Shown in pieces: positions 1 to 8,794 of a stretch of 64,000 nt of DNA. The translations under genes and the position numbers were made by a program. The stretch is taken from positions 2,542,001 to 2,606,000 of the forward strand of contig OZ241182.1 in NCBI GenBank assembly GCA_965199595.1, given 5' to 3'. The stretch is from JBBROS01 sp965199595. GTDB taxonomy: Bacteria; Pseudomonadota; Alphaproteobacteria; Acetobacterales; Acetobacteraceae. The stretch's first letter is position 1. Each line of letters begins with the position of its first letter. The notes beneath the pieces were generated by a model. The model did no database searches. It worked only from the letters and a program-made list of their open reading frames with translations, and was not told where the DNA came from.

Positions 1-1
1 T

Positions 2-700
2 GAACCCCACATCCCCCTTGGCCGCCGCTTCTGGCCGCTGCTGCCCGAGGAGCGGGCTGCGGTGGACACCCTGTTCACCGACGAACCGCTTCGCAGACTG
101 CTGACCAGCCTGCGCGGGCGGGACGACGATGCGGCCGTCCGCGTGCTCGATGCCGCCTACTGGCGCAAGGGATGCAGTTCGCTTGGCCTGCTGCGCATCG
201 CGGCGCTGGTGGCGATCGGCACCGGCCGGCACGAGCGCCACTGCCTGCTGGACGTGAAGGAGGCCACGGCCGCCGCCGCGCCGCAGAGCCCGAACCGCCC
301 CATGCCGGCCGACGAGGCGGAACGGGTGATGACCGGCGCCCGCTCGCTGTCCCCCTTCCTCGGCAGCCGCATGATGGCCTCGAAGCTGCTCGGCCGCTCC
401 GTGTTCGTCCGCGAGTTGTTGCCGCAGGACCTCAAGCTCGAGATCGAGCATCTGAGCCAGCCGGAGGCGATGGCTGTGGCCGAGTTCCTCGCCCATGTCG
501 TCGGGCGCGCCCATGCGCGGCAGCTGGACCGGGCGGACCAGCATCACTGGCTGGCCGAGCTGCACGGCAGCCGTTCGCGCACGCTGGATGCGCCATCCTG
601 GCTGTGGAACAGCATCGTCGCCCTCGTCTCCACACACGAGGCCGCCTACCTCCAGCATTGCCGGCGCTACGCGATGGAGGACAGCTCTGCGGCAGCGTGA
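2..700 (+). CDS. DUF2252 family protein, C-terminal part
   Basis: The frame is open from the left edge, so the true start lies outside the window and only about 232 C-terminal residues are visible. The visible part begins with a segment reading EPHIPLGRRFWPLLPEE and continues with YWRKGCSSLGLLR, a pattern I associate with the DUF2252 family (kinase-like fold, function unproven). The family is usually 400-480 residues, so roughly the second half is present. The gene stops at TGA 698-700, 35 bases before the MFS gene on the same strand. The family assignment is from recalled motif resemblance and is moderate; no biochemical role can be assigned. Confidence 0.7.
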   Translation, partial: EPHIPLGRRFWPLLPEERAAVDTLFTDEPLRRLLTSLRGRDDDAAVRVLDAAYWRKGCSSLGLLRIAALVAIGTGRHERHCLLDVKEATAAAAPQSPNRPMPADEAERVMTGARSLSPFLGSRMMASKLLGRSVFVRELLPQDLKLEIEHLSQPEAMAVAEFLAHVVGRAHARQLDRADQHHWLAELHGSRSRTLDAPSWLWNSIVALVSTHEAAYLQHCRRYAMEDSSAAA

Positions 701-735
701 CTGGCTTCGCGCCCGGTCTCCCCTAAGTTAACGCC

Positions 736-2181
736 ATGCCGAACACAACCAAGCGTCCCTTCGTCGTCGCCGCCGTCATGGCCTCAACCTTCATGATCGC
801 CATCGAGGCGACGATCGTTTCGACGGCAATGCCCCAGATCGCGGGACAGTTGGGCGACCTGCACCTGTACGCCTGGGTGTTCTCCGCCTTCCTGCTGACC
901 CAGACCACCACCACCGTGATCTTCGGCAAGCTCGCCGACCTCTACGGCCGCAAGCCCGTGCTGCTCGCCGGCATCTCGGTGTTCCTGGCGGGTTCGGCGC
1001 TATGCGGGTTCGCCTGGTCCATGCCGTCGCTGATCGCCTTCCGGTTGATCCAGGGTGTCGGCGCCGGCGCCATCCAGCCGGTCAGCCTCACCGTCGTCGG
1101 CGACCTCTATCCCGCGGCGGAGCGCGGCCGGGTGCAGGGCTTCCTGGCCAGTGTCTGGGGCATCTCCTCGGTCGTGGGGCCGCTGGCAGGCGGGCTGATC
1201 ATCCAGCATGTCAGCTGGGCCTGGGTGTTCTGGATCAACCTTCCGGTCGGGCTGCTGGCGATGGCCGGGTTCGTGATGTTCCTGCACGAAGGCGTGGCGC
1301 GGGCGCCGCACAGCATTGATGTCGCGGGCGCCGCCCTGTTCTCGGGCGCCGTCGCCGCCCTGATGATCGGCATCACCCAGGCGGGCCAGTCCGACGCGAA
1401 CGGCACCGGCATCGCCGCCCTGGTCTGTGCCGTCTGCGCCATCCTTTTCGTATGGCAGGAGCGGCGGGCGCGTGATCCGATGATCGCCTTCTCCCTCTGG
1501 GCCCGGCGCCCCATCGCCACCGCCAATGCCGCCACCCTGCTGTCGGGCATGACCATCATCGGGCTGACCACCTTCGTCCCGCTCTATGTGCAGGGCGTGC
1601 TGGAACGGTCCGCGCTGGTGGCCGGGTTCGCGCTCACGGCCATGGTGATGGGCTGGCCGATCGGCGCCACCGTCGCTGCCCGCAACTTCGCCCGCTACGG
1701 GTTGCGGCGCACCCTGCTGTTCGGTGCGGTGCTGTTGCCGGCCGGCGCCTCCGCCTTCGTGCTGCTCCGCCCCGGCATGTCGCCGATGGTGGCGGGCGCC
1801 GGCTCGCTGGTGATGGGGCTGGGCATGGGGTTCCTCAGCACCTCCGCCATCGTCATCATCCAGGACTGCGTGGGCTGGGCGGAACGGGGCTCGGCCACGG
1901 CCTCCAACATCTTCTCCCGCAACCTCGGCAGCACGCTGGGGGCGACCCTGCTGGGCGGTGTGCTGAACGTCAGCCTGGTGGGCCGGGCCAACCTGGACCA
2001 GGTGCGGGACCTGCTGGACCATCCGGGCGTCAGCATCGGCGGTGACATGGTGCGCCGGGCCCTGGGTGACGCGCTGCATGTCACCTTCTGGGCGGTGTTC
2101 GCCGCCGCGGTGGGCACCTTGCTGGTGGCCTTGCTGGTGCCGCGCGTGGTGGTCGGCGAACCGGCGATCCCTGCGGAGTAG
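736..2181 (+). CDS. MFS transporter, DHA2 (EmrB/QacA-like) drug exporter
   Basis: This is a 481-residue integral membrane protein with the length and 14-segment hydrophobic pattern of DHA2-type proton-driven drug exporters. The N-terminal half carries the MFS motif A GKLADLYGRKPV near residues 64-75 and a motif-C-like stretch WGISSVVGPLAGGLI near 142-156, typical of antiporters. The first helix has a family-like FMIAIEATIVSTAMPQI sequence. No adaptor protein (EmrA-like) gene is next to it, so it may act alone as an inner-membrane exporter. The substrate cannot be told. The SDR gene starts 51 bases downstream with its own ribosome-binding site. Confidence 0.9.
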   Translation: MPNTTKRPFVVAAVMASTFMIAIEATIVSTAMPQIAGQLGDLHLYAWVFSAFLLTQTTTTVIFGKLADLYGRKPVLLAGISVFLAGSALCGFAWSMPSLIAFRLIQGVGAGAIQPVSLTVVGDLYPAAERGRVQGFLASVWGISSVVGPLAGGLIIQHVSWAWVFWINLPVGLLAMAGFVMFLHEGVARAPHSIDVAGAALFSGAVAALMIGITQAGQSDANGTGIAALVCAVCAILFVWQERRARDPMIAFSLWARRPIATANAATLLSGMTIIGLTTFVPLYVQGVLERSALVAGFALTAMVMGWPIGATVAARNFARYGLRRTLLFGAVLLPAGASAFVLLRPGMSPMVAGAGSLVMGLGMGFLSTSAIVIIQDCVGWAERGSATASNIFSRNLGSTLGATLLGGVLNVSLVGRANLDQVRDLLDHPGVSIGGDMVRRALGDALHVTFWAVFAAAVGTLLVALLVPRVVVGEPAIPAE

Positions 2182-2232
2182 CGCCTGTGGGGCGCGGTCG
2201 TAGTGCAGTGTGCAGGATGAAGGAGAGTATCC

Positions 2233-2985
2233 ATGGCTGAGTTCACCGGGCGGCGTGTCGTGGTCATGGGCGGCAGTCGCGGCATCGGCCGCGCCACGGC
2301 ATTGGGCTTCGCGAAGGCCGGCGCCGCGGTCGCCCTCTGCGCCCGCTCCAACGATGCCCTGCAGGCGACCCGGCGCGAGATCGAGGCGCTCGGCGTCCCG
2401 TGCCACGCCGCGCAGGCGGACCTTGCGGACGCCGACGCCATCGCCCGCTTCGTGCCCGAAGCCGCGGCGGCGCTGGGCGGGATCAACGTGCTGGTCAACA
2501 ACGCCTCGGGCTTCGGCCGCGGCGATGACGAGGCCAGCTGGGCCGCATCGGTCTCGGTCGACCTCATGGCCATCATCCGCGCCACCGCCGCCGCCCTGCC
2601 CTTCCTCGAGCACGCCTCGGATGGCGCCGTGGTCAACGTGGCCAGCATCTCCGCCATGCGCGCCACCAAACGGAACCCGGCCTATGGCGCCATCAAGGCC
2701 GCCGCGATCCACTACACCGCAAGCCAGGCCCGCACCCTGGCGGCGCGCGGCCTGCGGGTGAACGGCGTGGCCCCGGGTTCCATCGAGTTCCCCGGCGGCA
2801 GCTGGGAGCGGCGGCAGACCGAGGACCCGGCCCTCTACACCGAAACCCTCGGCCAGATCCCGTTCGGCCGCTTCGGCACGCCGGAGGAGGTGGCGGAGGT
2901 GATCCTGTTCCTCGCCTCCCCCCGCGCGCGCTGGATCACCGGCCAGACCATCGTGGTGGATGGCGGCCAGCTGCTCGGGCCGTGA
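2233..2985 (+). CDS. SDR family NAD(P)-dependent oxidoreductase
   Basis: A classical short-chain dehydrogenase of 250 residues. The Rossmann glycine motif is GGSRGIG at 13-19 (the usual first Thr is Gly), NNA is at 89-91, and the catalytic Ser near 138 with Tyr151 and Lys155 (YGAIK) are all present. The C-terminal ITGQTIVVDGGQ is typical of the family. The start ATG is preceded by AAGGAGAG at good spacing. It ends exactly where the convergent solute-binding protein gene ends, with no bases between them. The substrate is unknown; FabG-like 3-ketoacyl reduction or a sugar/alcohol dehydrogenase are both possible. Confidence 0.9.
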   Translation: MAEFTGRRVVVMGGSRGIGRATALGFAKAGAAVALCARSNDALQATRREIEALGVPCHAAQADLADADAIARFVPEAAAALGGINVLVNNASGFGRGDDEASWAASVSVDLMAIIRATAAALPFLEHASDGAVVNVASISAMRATKRNPAYGAIKAAAIHYTASQARTLAARGLRVNGVAPGSIEFPGGSWERRQTEDPALYTETLGQIPFGRFGTPEEVAEVILFLASPRARWITGQTIVVDGGQLLGP

Positions 2986-4494
2986 CTACTTCCAGGTCGC
3001 CAGATAGAATCGCGGCAGCTCGTCCCGAAAGGTCTTGAGGCTGAGCTGCTTGCTGGTGGCGTAGGTGGTCACGAAGGTGAACAGCGGCATGAACATCGCC
3101 TGCTCCGTCACCCGCTTGATGGCGCCGCTATAGGCCGCGCGGCGCTTGTCCGGGTCGATCGCCTGACCACCCTCATCCACCAGCCGCTTGAGCTCGGCGT
3201 CGCGGGCATAGTCCTGCCCGCCGCCGGCGAAGAAGTAGGGCAGGAAGGCGGACACATCGTTGATGGAGTAGCTGCCCCAGCTGCCCATTTCCAGCGGGTT
3301 CTTGCCCTCCGTGCTGCGTTGGACCACGGCGCCGACCTGCAGCTGTGAAATCTTGGCGCGGATGCCGACCGCGGCCAGGTAGTTCTGCACCGCTCCCTGC
3401 CATTGCGGCAGCAGATAGCCCACCAGCTCCGTGTCGAACCCGGTGGGATAGCCGGCGTCGGCCAGCAGCGCCTTGGCCTTGGCCGGGTCGTAATCGTATT
3501 TCACCGCGATCGCCTGGTCGCACCCGAACTGGGTGGGATAGCACGGCGCATCGAGCACGCGGGAGCCCCCCGGCATGAACTGCCTGGCCATGGTGACGCG
3601 GTCCACCGCATGCATGATGGCCTGGCGCACCTTCAGGTTCTTCAGCGGGGTGTCGCCGGTGCGGCCTGCGGAATCCATGTTCATGTAGCCGACGCGCATG
3701 CTCTCGTTGCGCTGCACCTGCAGGTTCGGCATCCGGCTGATGTTGTCCATCTGGTCCGGGCTGAAGTTCCAGATCCAGTCCGCCTGGTTGCCCAGCAGCG
3801 CCGTCAGCTCCCCGGTGGCATCGGCCACTTCCTTGATGATCAGGGTCTTGATCGCCGGCTTGCCCTTGGGGCTGTCGAAATACGCATCATTGCGCACCAG
3901 GTCGATCTCGGTGGTGCCGTCCACCTTGGTCACCTTGTAGGGCCCGGTGCCCACCGGCATCTTGCTGAACTGGTCGCCCACCCGCTCCCGGTAGGCCTTG
4001 GGGTAGATCGGCAAGGTCATCGACAGGTATTCGAGCGCCGCCGGGAACACCCGCTTCAGCTTGATCTGTACCTTCATCGCGTCGATCTTCTCGGCGTGAT
4101 CGATATAGCTGTAGTTGCTGGGCGTCGCGACCTGCTTGTCGGCGCTCAGGCCGTTGACCGTATAGACCACGTCATCGGCGGTGAAGGGGCTGCCGTCGTG
4201 GAAGGTGACGCCGGGCCGCAGCTCGAACTCGAGGGTGGTGTCGTCGACATATTTCCAGCTGGTGGCCAGCAACGGCTTCAGCTGGAAGGTCTCGGGGTCG
4301 CGATAGATCAGCGTGTCCCAGACTTGATGCGACAGCACGAGGCCAGTGCGCAGCGAGTTGTAGTAGTAGTCCACGTTCGGAATGGCGTCGCGCCAGGCGA
4401 CCCGCAGCGTGTCCGCCGATTTCTGCGCCTGCGCCGGCCCGGCGGCGAGTGCACCCGCAACGAAAAGCCCGCTCAACCAAACCGCTGTCCGCAT
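2986..4494 (-). CDS. ABC transporter substrate-binding protein, family 5 (peptide/nickel type)
   Basis: A periplasmic solute-binding protein of 502 residues from the chosen start, the normal size for the DppA/OppA/NikA family (SBP_bac_5). The start at 4494 gives a clear Sec signal peptide (MRTAVWLSGLFVAGALAAGPAQAQ within the first 24 residues). Family-typical segments include FHDGSPFTADDVVYT near residues 100-115 and VGTGPYKV. No permease or ATPase genes are adjacent, so it is an orphan binding protein. It lies 88 bases downstream of phoB on the same strand and could be read through from the phosphate operon or have its own promoter. An upstream in-frame ATG at 4512 is possible but would weaken the signal peptide. 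The ligand is unknown. Confidence 0.88.
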   Translation of the reverse strand: MRTAVWLSGLFVAGALAAGPAQAQKSADTLRVAWRDAIPNVDYYYNSLRTGLVLSHQVWDTLIYRDPETFQLKPLLATSWKYVDDTTLEFELRPGVTFHDGSPFTADDVVYTVNGLSADKQVATPSNYSYIDHAEKIDAMKVQIKLKRVFPAALEYLSMTLPIYPKAYRERVGDQFSKMPVGTGPYKVTKVDGTTEIDLVRNDAYFDSPKGKPAIKTLIIKEVADATGELTALLGNQADWIWNFSPDQMDNISRMPNLQVQRNESMRVGYMNMDSAGRTGDTPLKNLKVRQAIMHAVDRVTMARQFMPGGSRVLDAPCYPTQFGCDQAIAVKYDYDPAKAKALLADAGYPTGFDTELVGYLLPQWQGAVQNYLAAVGIRAKISQLQVGAVVQRSTEGKNPLEMGSWGSYSINDVSAFLPYFFAGGGQDYARDAELKRLVDEGGQAIDPDKRRAAYSGAIKRVTEQAMFMPLFTFVTTYATSKQLSLKTFRDELPRFYLATWK

Positions 4495-4582
4495 CCTGCT
4501 TCGCCCTTCCATCAAGGGCCACCGCCCGCCAGCAACGCTACGGCCCCGCGGCCCTGCATGCAATCGGCGCGCCGCCGCTTCA

Positions 4583-5287
4583 TCAGGCCGCTTCGGTATC
4601 CAGGGCATAGCCGGCCGCGCGCACGGTCCGTACCAGGTCCAGCTCGCCCTCGCCGTTCACCGACTTGCGCAGCCGGCGGATATGCACGTCCACCGTGCGC
4701 GGCTCCACATGGATGTCCCGGCCCCACACGGCATGCAGCAGCTCCTCCCGCGAGAATACCCGGCGCGGGTGGCGGATCAGGAACTCCAGCAGCCGGAACT
4801 CCGTCGGCCCCAGATGGATGGCCCGGCCGTTCCGCGACACCCGATGCGCCGCCAGGTCCATGCTGATGTCGTGGAAGGCATGCTGCCCCCGCTCCGGCAC
4901 CGCACCGCTGCGCCGCAGCAGCGCCCGCATCCGCGCCAGCAGCGCATCGAGGCTGAACGGCTTGGTGATGTAGTCGTCCGCCCCGGTGTTCAGCGCCCGC
5001 ACCGCGTCCTGGTCCTCGGTGCGCGCCGTCACCATGATCACCGGCAGGTCCCGCGTGGCCGGGCGCCGCCTGATCTGCCGGCATACCTCGATGCCGCTCA
5101 TCACCGGCAGCATCCAGTCCAGCAGCACGATGTCGGGCGCCTGCTCCGCGATCAGCGTCAGCGCCTCGGGCCCGTCCACGGCCTCCTGAACCTGGAAGCC
5201 CTGCTTCTCCAGGTTGTAGCGCAGCATGGTCGCCAGCGCCGCCTCGTCCTCGACGACGAGGACCATCGGCTTGCCGCCCGCGATCAT
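4583..5287 (-). CDS. phoB: Phosphate regulon response regulator PhoB
   Basis: An OmpR/PhoB-type response regulator of 234 residues. The receiver domain (about 8-120) has the acidic pair in VVEDE, the phospho-acceptor Asp57 in LLDWMLP, Thr87 and Lys109 in ITKPF. The winged-helix DNA-binding domain follows (about 135-230) with a PhoB-like ending, VDVHIRRLRKSVN and VRTVRAAGYAL. The start overlaps the phoU stop by 4 bases (ATGA), which indicates translational coupling. Position after pstSCAB-phoU fixes the assignment. No phoR sensor kinase gene is found in this window, unlike the common phoR-phoB pairing. Confidence 0.95.
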   Translation of the reverse strand: MIAGGKPMVLVVEDEAALATMLRYNLEKQGFQVQEAVDGPEALTLIAEQAPDIVLLDWMLPVMSGIEVCRQIRRRPATRDLPVIMVTARTEDQDAVRALNTGADDYITKPFSLDALLARMRALLRRSGAVPERGQHAFHDISMDLAAHRVSRNGRAIHLGPTEFRLLEFLIRHPRRVFSREELLHAVWGRDIHVEPRTVDVHIRRLRKSVNGEGELDLVRTVRAAGYALDTEAA

Positions 5288-6036
5288 GGGCTGGCCTCAC
5301 CCGCCCGCTCACCTGCCCGCTCATCTGGGGAGCGCACCACGGCATAGGAGGAGCCGTCGCCCTTCGGCCGCTCATCCGTCAGCGCCACCCCGGTCACGGC
5401 GTAGTGCACGGTCTCGGCGATGTTGGTGGCGTGGTCCCCGATGCGTTCCAGGTTCTTGGCGATGAACAGCAGGTGCGTGCAGGGCGTTATGCTGCGCCCA
5501 TCCTCCATCATGTAGGTAATCAGCTCGCGGAAGATGGAATTGTAGAGGTCGTCGATCGCCTGGTCGCTGGTCCAGACCTGCACGGCCTTGGCCGCGTCGT
5601 TCTCGCCCACCGCATCCACCACCAGGCGCAGGTTCTCCTGCACCAGCCGGGCCATGGCGAGCAGACCGGTGAGGTTGAAGGGCAGCGCGAACTGCCGCAG
5701 CACGATGCTGCGCTTGGCGACGTTCTTGGCGTAGTCGCCGATCCGCTCCATGGCGGCCGTGATCTTCAATGCGGCGACGATCTGCCGCAGGTCGCTGGCC
5801 ATCGGCTGGCGCAGCGCCAGCATGCGGATCACCAGCTGCTCCACCTCGCGCTCCAGCGCGTCCACCTCCGGGTCCGTCTCCACGGCCCGGGTGGCGAGCG
5901 CGCTGTCGTTCTCGGCGATGGCCTGGGTCGCCATCATCACCTGGCTTTCCACCAGGCCGCCCATCTGGATCATGAGGTCGCGCAGGCGCTGCAGCTCCTG
6001 GGCATAGCTGGTGACGATGTGCCGGGCTTCGGACAT
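5284..6036 (-). CDS. phoU: Phosphate signalling complex protein PhoU
   Basis: A cytoplasmic all-helical protein of 250 residues with the two PhoU repeats, which links the Pst importer to the PhoR/PhoB signalling pair and keeps the Pho regulon off when phosphate is plentiful. The first repeat contains ALAT...DALEREVEQLVIRMLALRQP and KITAAMERIGDYAKN; the second contains KNLERIGDHATNIAE, the expected metal-binding motif. I chose the ATG at 6036 because GAGGGGAG lies at a good distance upstream; an in-frame start 7 codons earlier would overlap pstB. It lies between pstB and phoB and overlaps phoB by 4 bases. Confidence 0.95.
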   Translation of the reverse strand: MSEARHIVTSYAQELQRLRDLMIQMGGLVESQVMMATQAIAENDSALATRAVETDPEVDALEREVEQLVIRMLALRQPMASDLRQIVAALKITAAMERIGDYAKNVAKRSIVLRQFALPFNLTGLLAMARLVQENLRLVVDAVGENDAAKAVQVWTSDQAIDDLYNSIFRELITYMMEDGRSITPCTHLLFIAKNLERIGDHATNIAETVHYAVTGVALTDERPKGDGSSYAVVRSPDERAGERAGEASP

Positions 6037-6049
6037 GTGCGTGCTCCCC

Positions 6050-6865
6050 TCAGCCAAACCGGCCGGTGATGTATTCCTGGGTGCGCTTCTGCCGTGGCGC
6101 CGTGAACATCTGCGCCGCCGGCCCCACCTCGATCAGCTCGCCGATGTAGAAGAACGCCACCTGGTCGGCACAGCGCGCCGCCTGCTGCATGTTGTGCGTG
6201 ACGATCACGATGGTGAAGTCGCGCTTCAGCTCGTCGATCAGCTCCTCGATGCGCAACGTGCTGATCGGGTCCAGCGCCGAGGTCGGCTCGTCCAGCAGGA
6301 TCACCTCGGGCCGCACCGCGATGGTGCGGGCAATGCACAGCCGCTGCTGCTGCCCGCCCGAGAGCCCGGTGGCGGAGGCCGTCAACCGGTCCTTCACCTC
6401 GGTCCACAGCGCGGCACGGGTGAGCGACCACTCGACCCGCTCGTCCATCTCGGCGCGCGACAGCCTCTCGTGCAGCTTCACGCCGAAGGCCACGTTGTCG
6501 TAGATCGACATCGGGAACGGCGTCGGCTTCTGGAACACCATGCCGACCCGGCTGCGCAGCGCGTTCAGGTCCATGTCCGGCGCCACCAGGTTCTGCCCGT
6601 CCATCATCACCCGGCCCTCGGCCCGCTGCCCCGGATACAGGTCATACATCCGGTTGATCACCCGCAGCAGCGTCGACTTGCCGCAGCCGCTGGGGCCGAT
6701 CATCCCGGTCACCTGACGGTCCGGGAGGTCCAGCCGGATGTCCTTCAGGGCCCGGTTGGTCCCGTAGTAGAAGTCCAGCCCCTCGATCGAGATCCGCGCC
6801 GTGTTCAGCGCCGCCTCCGACCGCGCCTGCATGCCGCCGCGCACCACGGTTCCGCTCATATCCAT
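6050..6865 (-). CDS. pstB: Phosphate ABC transporter ATP-binding protein PstB
   Basis: The ATPase of the high-affinity phosphate importer, 271 residues. Walker A GPSGCGKST is at 57-65, the signature LSGGQ at 168-172 and Walker B VILLDEP at about 188-194. The PstB-specific stretch FQKPTPFPMSIYDNVAFG follows Walker A. The start at 6865 shares one base with the pstA stop (TGATG), so translation is probably coupled; a second ATG two codons later is also possible. Longer in-frame starts run deep into pstA and are unlikely. phoU begins 13 bases downstream of its stop. Confidence 0.96.
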   Translation of the reverse strand: MDMSGTVVRGGMQARSEAALNTARISIEGLDFYYGTNRALKDIRLDLPDRQVTGMIGPSGCGKSTLLRVINRMYDLYPGQRAEGRVMMDGQNLVAPDMDLNALRSRVGMVFQKPTPFPMSIYDNVAFGVKLHERLSRAEMDERVEWSLTRAALWTEVKDRLTASATGLSGGQQQRLCIARTIAVRPEVILLDEPTSALDPISTLRIEELIDELKRDFTIVIVTHNMQQAARCADQVAFFYIGELIEVGPAAQMFTAPRQKRTQEYITGRFG

Positions 6866-7758
6866 CAGCTCCGCCTCCGCAGCGCGATCCGCGCCAGGAT
6901 GTTGATCGCCAGCACGCCCAGCGTGATCAGCAGCGCCCCCACCCACGCAAGCTGCACCCAGTCCGCAAAGGCCGCACCGGCATATTGATAAATCGTCACC
7001 GGCAGGCTGCTCATCGGCTGGTTCAGGCTCAACGACCAGTTGAGGTTGCCCAGCGAGGTGAACAGCAGCGGCGCCGTCTCGCCAGCCACCCGGGCCAGCG
7101 CCAGCAGCACGCCGGTCAGGATGCCATCAAGCGCCGCCCGGTAGCAGACGAACACGATCGCCTTCCACTTCGGCGCCCCCAGCGCCACCGCCGCCTCCCG
7201 CAGCGCCACCGGGATCAGCCGCAGCATGTCCTCCGTGGTGCGCACCACGATCGGGATCACGATCACCGCCAGCGCCACGCAGCCGGCCCAGCCCGAGAAG
7301 CCGCCGAACGGCGACACCGCCACCTGATACACGAACAGCCCGATCAGGATGCTCGGCGCCGACAGCAGCACGTCCGACACGAACCGCACCGCACCCCCCA
7401 GCCGTGACCCGGCCGCATACTCCGCCAGGTAGGTCCCCACCATCAGCCCGATGGGCGTGCCGAGCGCCGTGCCCAGCGCCGTCTGGATCAGGCTGCCGAC
7501 GATGGCGTTCAACAGCCCGCCATGGCTCCCCGGCGGCTTCGTCACCTCGGTCAGCACACTCAGGTGCAGGCCGTCGAAACCGCGGATCAGCAGGGTGAGC
7601 AGGATGGAGGCAAGGAAGAACAGCCCGATCGCGGTCGCCGCCCAGCACAGCACCTTCACCGCCCGGTCCACACCGCGCCGCCGCCGCCCCAACGACAGCG
7701 CCACGCTTGCGTTGCGTGACCGGGCGGGACCGGCGGCCGTCCCCAGGATCGCGCTCAT
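6865..7758 (-). CDS. pstA: Phosphate ABC transporter permease PstA
   Basis: An inner-membrane permease of 297 residues with about six membrane segments. It has the BPD_transp_1 EAA loop REAAVALGAPKWKAI near residues 188-202 that contacts PstB, and the PstA-typical RVAGETAPLLFT segment. The N-terminal 30 residues are basic and Ser/Ala-rich before the first membrane helix. Its start overlaps the end of pstC by 4 bases (ATGA) and its stop overlaps the pstB start by one base, so pstC, pstA and pstB form a tightly coupled translational unit. Confidence 0.95.
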   Translation of the reverse strand: MSAILGTAAGPARSRNASVALSLGRRRRGVDRAVKVLCWAATAIGLFFLASILLTLLIRGFDGLHLSVLTEVTKPPGSHGGLLNAIVGSLIQTALGTALGTPIGLMVGTYLAEYAAGSRLGGAVRFVSDVLLSAPSILIGLFVYQVAVSPFGGFSGWAGCVALAVIVIPIVVRTTEDMLRLIPVALREAAVALGAPKWKAIVFVCYRAALDGILTGVLLALARVAGETAPLLFTSLGNLNWSLSLNQPMSSLPVTIYQYAGAAFADWVQLAWVGALLITLGVLAINILARIALRRRS

Positions 7759-8723
7759 GCCCGAAGCCTCTTCCGCAGCAACAGGCGGGAGATGGCGAGC
7801 ACGATGAAGGAGATCACGAACAGGATGAACCCCAGCAGCAGCAGCGACGACAGCTTGAGGCTGCCCGCCGGGCTCTCCGGGAACTCCAGCGCCACCAGCG
7901 AGGCGATGGTGTTGGAGGGACCGAACAGGCTGGAGCTGATGCGGTTCGTGTTGCCGATCACGAAGGTGACGGCCATCGTCTCACCCAGGGCGCGCCCCAG
8001 GCCGAGCATGATGCCGCCCACCACGGACACCCGCGTATAGGGCAGCACGATGGAGCGCATCACCTCCCATGTGGTGCAGCCCACGCCATACGCGCTCTCC
8101 TTGAACACCGGCGGCACCGTCAGGAACACGTCGCGCATGGTGGCGGCCACGAACGGGATCACCATGATCGCCAGGATCAGCGCGGCCGTCAGGATGCCGG
8201 TGCCGAAGGGCGGCCCCTGGAATAGCCAGCCGATGCCCGGCACCTCGCCCAGCGTGTCGATCGCCCAGGGCTGGATGGTGTCGGCCATGAACGGCACGAT
8301 CACGAAGAAGCCCCACATGCCGTAGATGATGGAGGGTATGGCGGCCAGCAGCTCGATCGCGGTGCCGATCGGCCGGCGCAGGCGCATCGGCGCCAACTCG
8401 GTAAGGAAGAACGCAATGCCGAAGGCGACCGGCACCGCCATGACCAGGGCGAGCACCGCCGTGACCAGCGTGCCGTAGATCGCGACGGCGCCGCCATAGG
8501 TTTCCTGCACCGGGTCCCAGTCCGCGTTGGTCAGGAAGCCCGGCCCGAACGCGCGCAGGGCTGGCAGCCCGCCCAGGAACAAGGTGACGATGATCGCGCC
8601 CAGCAGCACCAGCACCAGCACGCCGGAGGCGCGGGCGAGCGTCGCGAAGACCAGGTCCCCGGTCTGTCCGGAGGAACGGCGAACGACAGGTGTGGTGGTA
8701 GGCCCGGCGGTGGGTTGGGACAC
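7755..8723 (-). CDS. pstC: Phosphate ABC transporter permease PstC
   Basis: The second permease subunit of the phosphate importer, 322 residues. It shows six predicted membrane segments, the PstC-type FLTNADWDPVQETYGG periplasmic segment near residues 60-75, and the EAA-like loop FKESAYGVGCTTWEVM near 207-222. RALGETMAVTFVIGN is another family-typical stretch. It lies 71 bases downstream of pstS, and that gap holds a strong hairpin that may lower its expression relative to pstS. Confidence 0.95.
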   Translation of the reverse strand: MSQPTAGPTTTPVVRRSSGQTGDLVFATLARASGVLVLVLLGAIIVTLFLGGLPALRAFGPGFLTNADWDPVQETYGGAVAIYGTLVTAVLALVMAVPVAFGIAFFLTELAPMRLRRPIGTAIELLAAIPSIIYGMWGFFVIVPFMADTIQPWAIDTLGEVPGIGWLFQGPPFGTGILTAALILAIMVIPFVAATMRDVFLTVPPVFKESAYGVGCTTWEVMRSIVLPYTRVSVVGGIMLGLGRALGETMAVTFVIGNTNRISSSLFGPSNTIASLVALEFPESPAGSLKLSSLLLLGFILFVISFIVLAISRLLLRKRLRA

Positions 8724-8746
8724 AAGGGTCTCCCGAGAGGATGAGC

Positions 8747-8770
8747 CCGGCCGGGGCGGTACCCGGCCGG
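8747..8770. promoter_or_regulatory. GC-rich hairpin between pstS and pstC
   Basis: A 9-base perfect inverted repeat (CCGGCCGGG at 8747-8755 with CCCGGCCGG at 8762-8770) with a 6-base loop sits in the 71-base gap between the pstS stop and the pstC start. There is no T tract, so it is unlikely to stop all transcription. In binding-protein-dependent importers such intercistronic hairpins often stabilise the upstream message or attenuate downstream expression, so that more binding protein than permease is made. That role is inferred here. Confidence 0.55.
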
Positions 8771-8794
8771 CCCGAAACGCCGAAGCGGAGGCGC

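Noticed and set aside
1000..2712. A 570-codon minus-strand frame opposite the MFS and SDR genes
   Set aside because: It is Gly/Arg/His-rich with no recognisable domain and covers two well-supported genes on the other strand.
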